Shown one piece after another: positions 59,047-64,000 of a DNA stretch of 64,000 nucleotides; the stretch's first letter is position 1, and the number at the start of each line of letters is the position of its first letter. Made by a program: the position numbers and the translations under genes. Below the pieces are notes generated by a model, which made no database searches, had not been told where the DNA came from, and saw only the letters and a program-made list of their open reading frames with translations. The DNA is taken from contig NC_079234.1 in assembly GCF_028502605.1 (NCBI RefSeq), positions 682,001 through 746,000 of the forward strand, given 5' to 3'. Origin of the DNA: Trichoderma breve (Eukaryota; Ascomycota; Sordariomycetes; Hypocreales; Hypocreaceae).

Positions 59047-59428
59047 TTTGTCTCGAAGAGGGACACAGAATGTTGGGATAAGTTTTATCGGGCGGCGTTC
59101 GTTCATATATGTACAAAGCAGGTAAATATGTGTCTAGAGGCATGATTGAGCGTTGGTGGTTGGGTATCCAGGCTGGGACATGAAAAACAATCAAGGAAAT
59201 ACTTTCTAGCAATTACATTAGGAGGTACCTAGGAATATTTGTATCAATTTCAACTCTCTATTATTTTAAACAATGATTCACGTCGGAAAACTAGCCCCAA
59301 CAGGAATAGGAAGCTGATTGTGGAACAATGACAACTCAATATTCTGGAGATGGATCACTTTGACGATATCTGTCTGTCTGTTGGAAGGTTCTCATAGCTG
59401 TTTTACGCAGTTCGGAAACAAGCAAATC
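59047..59428. other. Spacer before tRNA-Asn
   Basis: P450 3' UTR and AT-rich spacer; no gene seen. Confidence 0.5.
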
Positions 59429-59502
59429 TCCTCTGTGGCGCAATTGGCTAGCGCGTCTGACTGTTAATCAGGAGGTTGGAAGTTCGAGCCTTCCCGGAGG
59501 AG
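59429..59502 (+). tRNA. tRNA-Asn (GTT), no intron
   Basis: A 74-nt cloverleaf with discriminator G. Acceptor TCCTCTG pairs with CGGAGGA, the anticodon arm CTGAC-TGTTAAT-C carries GTT, and the T arm is GGAAG-TTCGAGC-CTTCC. No intron. Confidence 0.94.
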
Positions 59503-60147
59503 CTTAGTGTTTCATCTTTTGCTTTTTTTGCTGCTGCTTTGTTCTTTTTTTGTCTCTTTTTCTCTCTTCGTTGTCAATTCTTCAACGAGTCTTCCAAGCC
59601 ACCAGGATGCGGACCAAAGATTTGACCGGTAGATCAGGTGGCTAGTCCAGAGAGTTCATTGCAACTTCTTGGGTCGGGATTTAAAGAATAGACTTCCAAC
59701 AAGCGTTGGAATACTATGTGCAGAAAGACTAGCAATATGCGTGAAGACATTTCTTTGATCAAGTTACGAGTTGTATCAGCCTGTCATCTATATACAATAA
59801 AACGGAGCCTGGAATTATTATTCTTCTTGGGCAGTGATCAGTAGAGTAGAGCTTTGCATCTGATGCTGTTGTGTGCTCTAGTCTGATCATTACCGAAGTG
59901 TCCATTCTCCAACAACCACTCCACCAACGACTGAGGCAACTGATAATCCATTATGAAATACACAATCGAAATCAGTCTATAGCCTTATCAATCCATATTT
60001 TCCACATGCCTCTTATTTCCTCGCAATTCCAATTCCAATTTCCCGCCCACCCAGGTCTGAGGTCTAGGGTACACAAACCCGTCTCCACACCACCCACTCC
60101 AGCTTCAAAATCGAATTGTCGCCTACTTCCCACAACAACCAATCAAA
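59503..60147. other. Spacer between two tRNA genes
   Basis: T-rich just after tRNA-Asn (a likely Pol III terminator at 59518-59531). No gene is supported between the tRNAs. Confidence 0.5.
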
Positions 60148-60241
60148 GGCACTTTGGCCGAGCGGTCTAAGGCGCCGTGTTCAGGATCTATCTTGCTTCG
60201 CGGTCTAGTAATAGGCGAGGGTTCGAATCCCTCAGGTGTCA
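60148..60241 (+). tRNA. tRNA-Leu (CAG) with a 12-nt intron
   Basis: A class II tRNA of 94 nt. The acceptor GGCACTT pairs with AGGTGTC, and the anticodon stem CCGTG pairs with CGCGG. The anticodon CAG is at 60182-60184. About 12 extra bases (60186-60197) after residue 37 are an intron. It has a long variable arm, and the T arm is GAGGG-TTCGAAT-CCCTC. A T-run that can serve as Pol III terminator follows within 20 nt. Confidence 0.92.
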
Positions 60242-60747
60242 TAGGATTTCATTTTTTTTTCCCGTCGAACGAATTCTGAGATCGGATTTTTTTGTCACTG
60301 TTCGATTTTTTTTCTTTAGGCAAGTTATTGGAATTTGTGCGTGGGAATTTACTTTTGTCTGCTTTGTCCACATATGGAGCTGTGGAATGTGCTGCGCATT
60401 TCGCGTCTGACAGCAACTCAGTCTGAATCATTTTACTGCCCCAAATTGGCACGTTTCACGCGGCGCTGATAGCAAATAAGGTAGGCCAACTTCGTAGCCA
60501 GTTATTATTGCAAGATGCTAGAAGGGAAATGGTGTACAAGTAGAGAGCCAAGGCTTCATGGTGTCAGAGTTTCTGAAGTGTGTACAACACGCAAACTTTT
60601 GTTCAATAGACCCTGTCGGCTGAAGTTGCTGCTACCACGACAACTACAAATGTACATGTATTCGGCAATCTGTTAAAAAGGCCACTCGACTATACTATTT
60701 TCAAGCCGAACAGCGAAAAATTGGCTGTAGCATCCGTCTCTTTCAGT
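60242..60747. other. Spacer
   Basis: Non-coding stretch between tRNA-Leu and the NmrA-like gene. It is T-rich near 60252-60315. Confidence 0.5.
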
Positions 60748-61852
60748 TTAAGCCTTCAGCTTGGTCCAGTCCTGCTTCTTGAAATAGTCGAACACGGTAT
60801 CAAGTTTACCCAGGGTTGACAACTAGCAACTCCAATGTCAGCGCCAATGTACAGAGATTTAAACAGAGAGGCCACTTACGTCTTTCGGATGAATAATGGT
60901 AGGGTCAGCCCGCCCTTCATAGCCATATTCGCTCCAGTACGCAAAGTTATCATCCAGCTCCAGCTTGAGCTCAGGTGGCTCAGTAACCTTGGACTGGCCC
61001 TTTGGCAACTGCACAGCTTCGGTCGGAATACCGATTACCTTGGAAAGGATAGCAGCAACCTCTCGGATAGTGAGCCATTCTCTATAGGCGATGACGTTCT
61101 TGCCCGCGGGCTCTTCCACCAGAGCCTTGACGAAGGGGCCTGAATCTTCTTCGGCGGCAATGAAGGGGAATTTGACGTCTACATCTAGGTTGCCAGTGAA
61201 TCGGGCAACGCCATCATCTCCCTATAACCGGCGGTCAGTACTCGTCAGCGGATTCATACTGATGCGTATTTACCTTGACAAACTCCAAAATCGGGTTAAG
61301 GATGAAATTGCTCAGGAACCAACCAGCCTGGAAAATGCTCGTCTTCGCCCACAAATCGGGATAAGTCTCCCTCGCGTAGTCTTCGGCTCTAGCCTTGGAG
61401 TCAAAGTGGTACACATGAGTGTACTTCCCAAAGGACCACCTCGTCGCATTCGAAAGAGACGAGTAGACAAAGCGCTCCAGGGTCGGGAGCTTTGCCACAA
61501 TATCAATGACATTCTTCAGTTGTTGGACTTCGTGGTCCGCGGCCCATACGTTGAGCGGCTGTCCTGGCTTGGCCTTGTCCTTGTTGGCTGGATCTCCGTA
61601 TAAGCCCCAGAAGTCGCTGACGAGAAAGACGGCGTTTGCGCCTTGGAGAGCAGGCTCAAGCGTCGATGGGACATCCATGTCGGCGGCAACGACTTCTGCG
61701 CCGCGGGCAGCGAGGGCTCTGGCTTTGGCGCTCGAAGGGTTTCGTGTAAGAGCCCGAACTCGCCAACCAGGGGTTGAGAGGAAGACGTCGGCAACTGAAC
61801 CACCTTGGTTGCCGGTAGCGCCAACCACAACAATCAGTTTAGTCGAAGCCAT
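60748..61852 (-). CDS. NmrA-like family oxidoreductase/regulator
   Basis: Three exons (61852-61274, 61221-60880, 60822-60748) give 331 residues, full length for the family. The start LIVVVGATGNQGGSVAD is the GxxGxxG motif of NmrA-like proteins, with RALTRNPSS (NADP 2'-phosphate site) and VFLVSDFWG after strand 4. There is no SDR catalytic Tyr-x3-Lys. The middle has FVYSSLSNAT, and the end KKQDWTKLKA. NmrA itself is a redox-sensing corepressor of nitrogen control; most relatives are uncharacterised reductases or sensors. It is divergent from the SDR gene at 62677 and shares 824 nt of upstream DNA with it. Confidence 0.88.
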
Positions 61853-62676
61853 TTTGGAATTCTTGGAAGTGTATCTTCTGTTGTATTGATTGACTTGATC
61901 TGATGAGTTCAGACTTGTCACAACATATGAGGCACCGCGGACTCTTATATCCTTCGCAAAGCAGTTCATGAAGCTGTCCTAGCGCCATCTGTATTATCAG
62001 ATCTAGATCGACTGACAGAAACGGAGTGATGAATAATCCCACAACGGAAAAGGGCCGTCCACAAACAAATTAAATTATTAATTGCTACAGCAATCAGAAG
62101 CTATTTCCGCGTCTATTCGTCACCGAGACGGGGGCAGCGAGGCCGTACGCACGTCTCAATTCGCACTGCCCGTAATCTTCCATGAGCGAGGCGGAATCTT
62201 CCGCCGTGATCCGCTTCGCGTCCGCTCCCCCGTCCGCTTGCTCGGCGGCCACAAGCGGGAGCTACACATTCCCGTGGTATCGATAGCAGAGAGGTCTTGT
62301 TAGTCTGGATCTAGCCTTATTGGAAGGATCTGAGATGTGATCCATTTCTTGGCGACTTCGATCCTGATTACATAAAGTTGAAGGGATTCAGAACCAGAGG
62401 TAGCGTGAAGCGGACGACAGAGCGGACATAGAGGCGGATTACGGATGTAAAAGGAGTTAAACAATAATTCAATTGTCTATCAAAAGAAGTTGATAGAATC
62501 CGAATGACCTCATTTGTATATTTGATCCATTTAAAGATGGATATTGACTGGACACGGAGTGATGGTTGGCCTCGTATAAGAGGGCTATCGGCTCCCTCAG
62601 CTTCGCTGTATCTTTCTCCAACTGACACAACTTCTCCTGAAATTTTGATCAAATTTATTTTTAATTACGCAAAATA
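61853..62676. promoter_or_regulatory. Shared divergent promoter of the NmrA-like and SDR genes
   Basis: 824 nt without a gene, between two head-to-head oxidoreductase-type genes. No motif of note was assigned. Co-regulation is inference. Confidence 0.45.
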
Positions 62677-63594
62677 ATGGCATCCGCTGTCTTATCCAAG
62701 AAAATATGGTTCATCACGGGCGCCTCCTCGGGCCTTGGCCTCAACATGGCCCTGAGCGCCCTCCGTGCTGGTCATCGTGTCATTGGCACAGGCCGAAATA
62801 TTGAAAAGGCTTCTTCTGAACACCCAGAATTCACCAAACTTGGCGGCCAATGGCTCCAGCTGGACGTTGCCCAGCCCGATGCTGAGCAGACCATACGAGG
62901 GCTAGTCGCGCAAGAAGAGCAGCGGCTCGGCAAGGAGAAGGAGTCGGCCCACTGGGTTGTTGTGAACAATGCTGGAAGCACTTTGATTGGAGCGGTAGAA
63001 GATATGAGCGATAATCAGATCCAGCAGTACTTGCAGGCTAACCTGCTGGGTGTTGTCCGCGTGTGGAAAGCTTTGCTGCCGACTCTACGTCGCAACAGAA
63101 CGGGTACCCTCATCAGCATATCATCCATCTTTGGCTTCGCACCCCGACCAGAGCAAATGATCTACAGCGCTGCAAAGGCGACGACTGAGTCTCTGACCGA
63201 GTCCTATGCTACTCTGCTAGAGCCGCATGGCATTAGGACTATGATTATTGAGCCTGGAGGGTTTAGAACTCCTTTCCCGGGCAACAACTCCAAGGCAGAT
63301 GGCGGCATTTCAGAAGACTACAAGAAGCCAATCCAAGCTTGGATAGATTTTATTGGCGAGGCGTCGAAAGACTTGACTTTGGTGAATGGAGATCCAGCCA
63401 AGTTCGGTGACAGGGTAGTTGATGCTGTTGAGAGCCAGGGCCTCTTTGAGAGCATCTGGGCCCAACATGACAAGAGCAAAGCCCTGAGAGTCCAACTAGG
63501 GTCAGATTGTTATGGATTATATGGACAGACGCTTAGCGGTTTGCAGAAAGGGTATGAGAGGATGGCTGAAGTGGCAAAGTCGACGGATGTATGA
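62677..63594 (+). CDS. Short-chain dehydrogenase/reductase
   Basis: A single exon of 305 residues. The nucleotide motif TGASSGLG is at 14-21, NNAG follows VVVNNAG at about 96-101, the serine is in ISISSIFG, and the catalytic pair is YSAAK. All active-site residues are present. GTGRN after strand 2 suggests NADP use. The late PGGFRTPF is typical of the classical SDR subgroup with ~300 residues common in fungal secondary metabolism and lipid reduction. The substrate is unknown. The gene is divergent from the NmrA-like gene and converges on the partial gene at the window edge. Confidence 0.93.
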   Translation: MASAVLSKKIWFITGASSGLGLNMALSALRAGHRVIGTGRNIEKASSEHPEFTKLGGQWLQLDVAQPDAEQTIRGLVAQEEQRLGKEKESAHWVVVNNAGSTLIGAVEDMSDNQIQQYLQANLLGVVRVWKALLPTLRRNRTGTLISISSIFGFAPRPEQMIYSAAKATTESLTESYATLLEPHGIRTMIIEPGGFRTPFPGNNSKADGGISEDYKKPIQAWIDFIGEASKDLTLVNGDPAKFGDRVVDAVESQGLFESIWAQHDKSKALRVQLGSDCYGLYGQTLSGLQKGYERMAEVAKSTDV

Positions 63595-63758
63595 GTAGTG
63601 CTGAGATTGTTCAACAAAGGCCAGCGTTAGGTATTATTCAAAATAGCTGTATTCGAAATCATCATTAGCAATTCTATCCACATAGTATTTCAGCTTCATA
63701 TAGAATATATCTTACGGAAAAGAAATCTATGTGCCTCGTCACACAAGATGGAGTAGAA

Positions 63759-64000
63759 TTATCCAGATGATGGGGTTAGTGTGGAAGATGCATCCGTGTC
63801 AACAGTGATCAGACTCAAAACACCAGCTTGCTGCAACAGCGCAAGATACTCCATGGCAATCCTCCATTTTTCTCCGGTAGACTTTAGCTCTCGTAAAACG
63901 TCCTCCAAGGCGCTGTACATCTGTGGCTCATGGTCTTCTCGTACAAACCACGCACACTCCGTCGCCACGTGGTATAGGCATTGCGTTATGAGTGGGCATT
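63759..64000 (-). CDS. C-terminal end of a gene cut by the window edge, perhaps a transcription factor
   Basis: An open minus-strand frame runs from the window end to a stop at 63759, giving about 80 residues with no internal start needed. It includes FVREDHEPQMYSALEDVL, KWRIAMEYLALLQQAGVL and a Thr/Ser-rich end. The helical pattern resembles the tail of fungal-specific transcription factor regulatory domains (Zn2Cys6 family), but the DNA-binding part lies outside, so the call is tentative. Confidence 0.45.
   Translation of the reverse strand, partial: CPLITQCLYHVATECAWFVREDHEPQMYSALEDVLRELKSTGEKWRIAMEYLALLQQAGVLSLITVDTDASSTLTPSSG

Overview
This is nuclear chromosomal DNA of a filamentous ascomycete (Pezizomycotina). 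Protein-coding genes are monocistronic on both strands. Their short introns (about 50-150 nt) have GTRNGT donors and YAG acceptors. Gene content and protein style suggest Sordariomycetes, probably Hypocreales and perhaps Trichoderma; that placement is inference, because there is no rDNA or mitochondrial marker here. No virus, prophage, CRISPR array or intact transposon was seen. All exon coordinates were built by hand from splice signals, and every spliced model was checked for an open frame.

Layout: 0.6-9.5 kb holds a small Cys-rich protein, a type II membrane glycosyltransferase, tRNA-Gly with an intron, battenin (BTN1), a disordered hydrophilic protein and a cytochrome c-type heme lyase. 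9.8-22 kb holds a RUS1/DUF647 membrane protein, mevalonate diphosphate decarboxylase, an acidic unknown, a bacterial-type poly(ADP-ribose) glycohydrolase head-to-head with the mitochondrial calcium uniporter (a perfect CRE palindrome lies between them), and a SidL-like siderophore acyltransferase. 22.3-26.8 kb is the six-exon FGAM synthase ADE6. 27-39 kb is gene-poor: two small unknowns, an AT-rich minisatellite, a convergent SDR/NmrA-like pair, and a possible broken coding relic near 36.2-36.6 kb. 39.1-43.9 kb is a 1568-residue secreted protein joining a quinoprotein-like beta-propeller, Ig-like domains and five WSC domains; its promoter is rich in STRE elements. A DUF427 gene follows.

The clearest working system is at 47.0-53.4 kb. 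It is a compact biotin gene cluster: biotin synthase (bioB, +), KAPA synthase (bioF, -, ending in the peroxisomal signal SKL) and a fused dethiobiotin synthetase/DAPA aminotransferase (bioDA, +). Together they encode all four late steps from pimeloyl-CoA to biotin, with bioF and bioDA divergent from one shared promoter region. Targeting signals suggest the first step is peroxisomal and at least the last is mitochondrial.

54.8-64 kb holds an acidic unknown, a CYP53-type benzoate 4-monooxygenase, tRNA-Asn, tRNA-Leu(CAG) with an intron, a divergent NmrA-like/SDR pair, and the C-terminal end of a gene that runs off the window.
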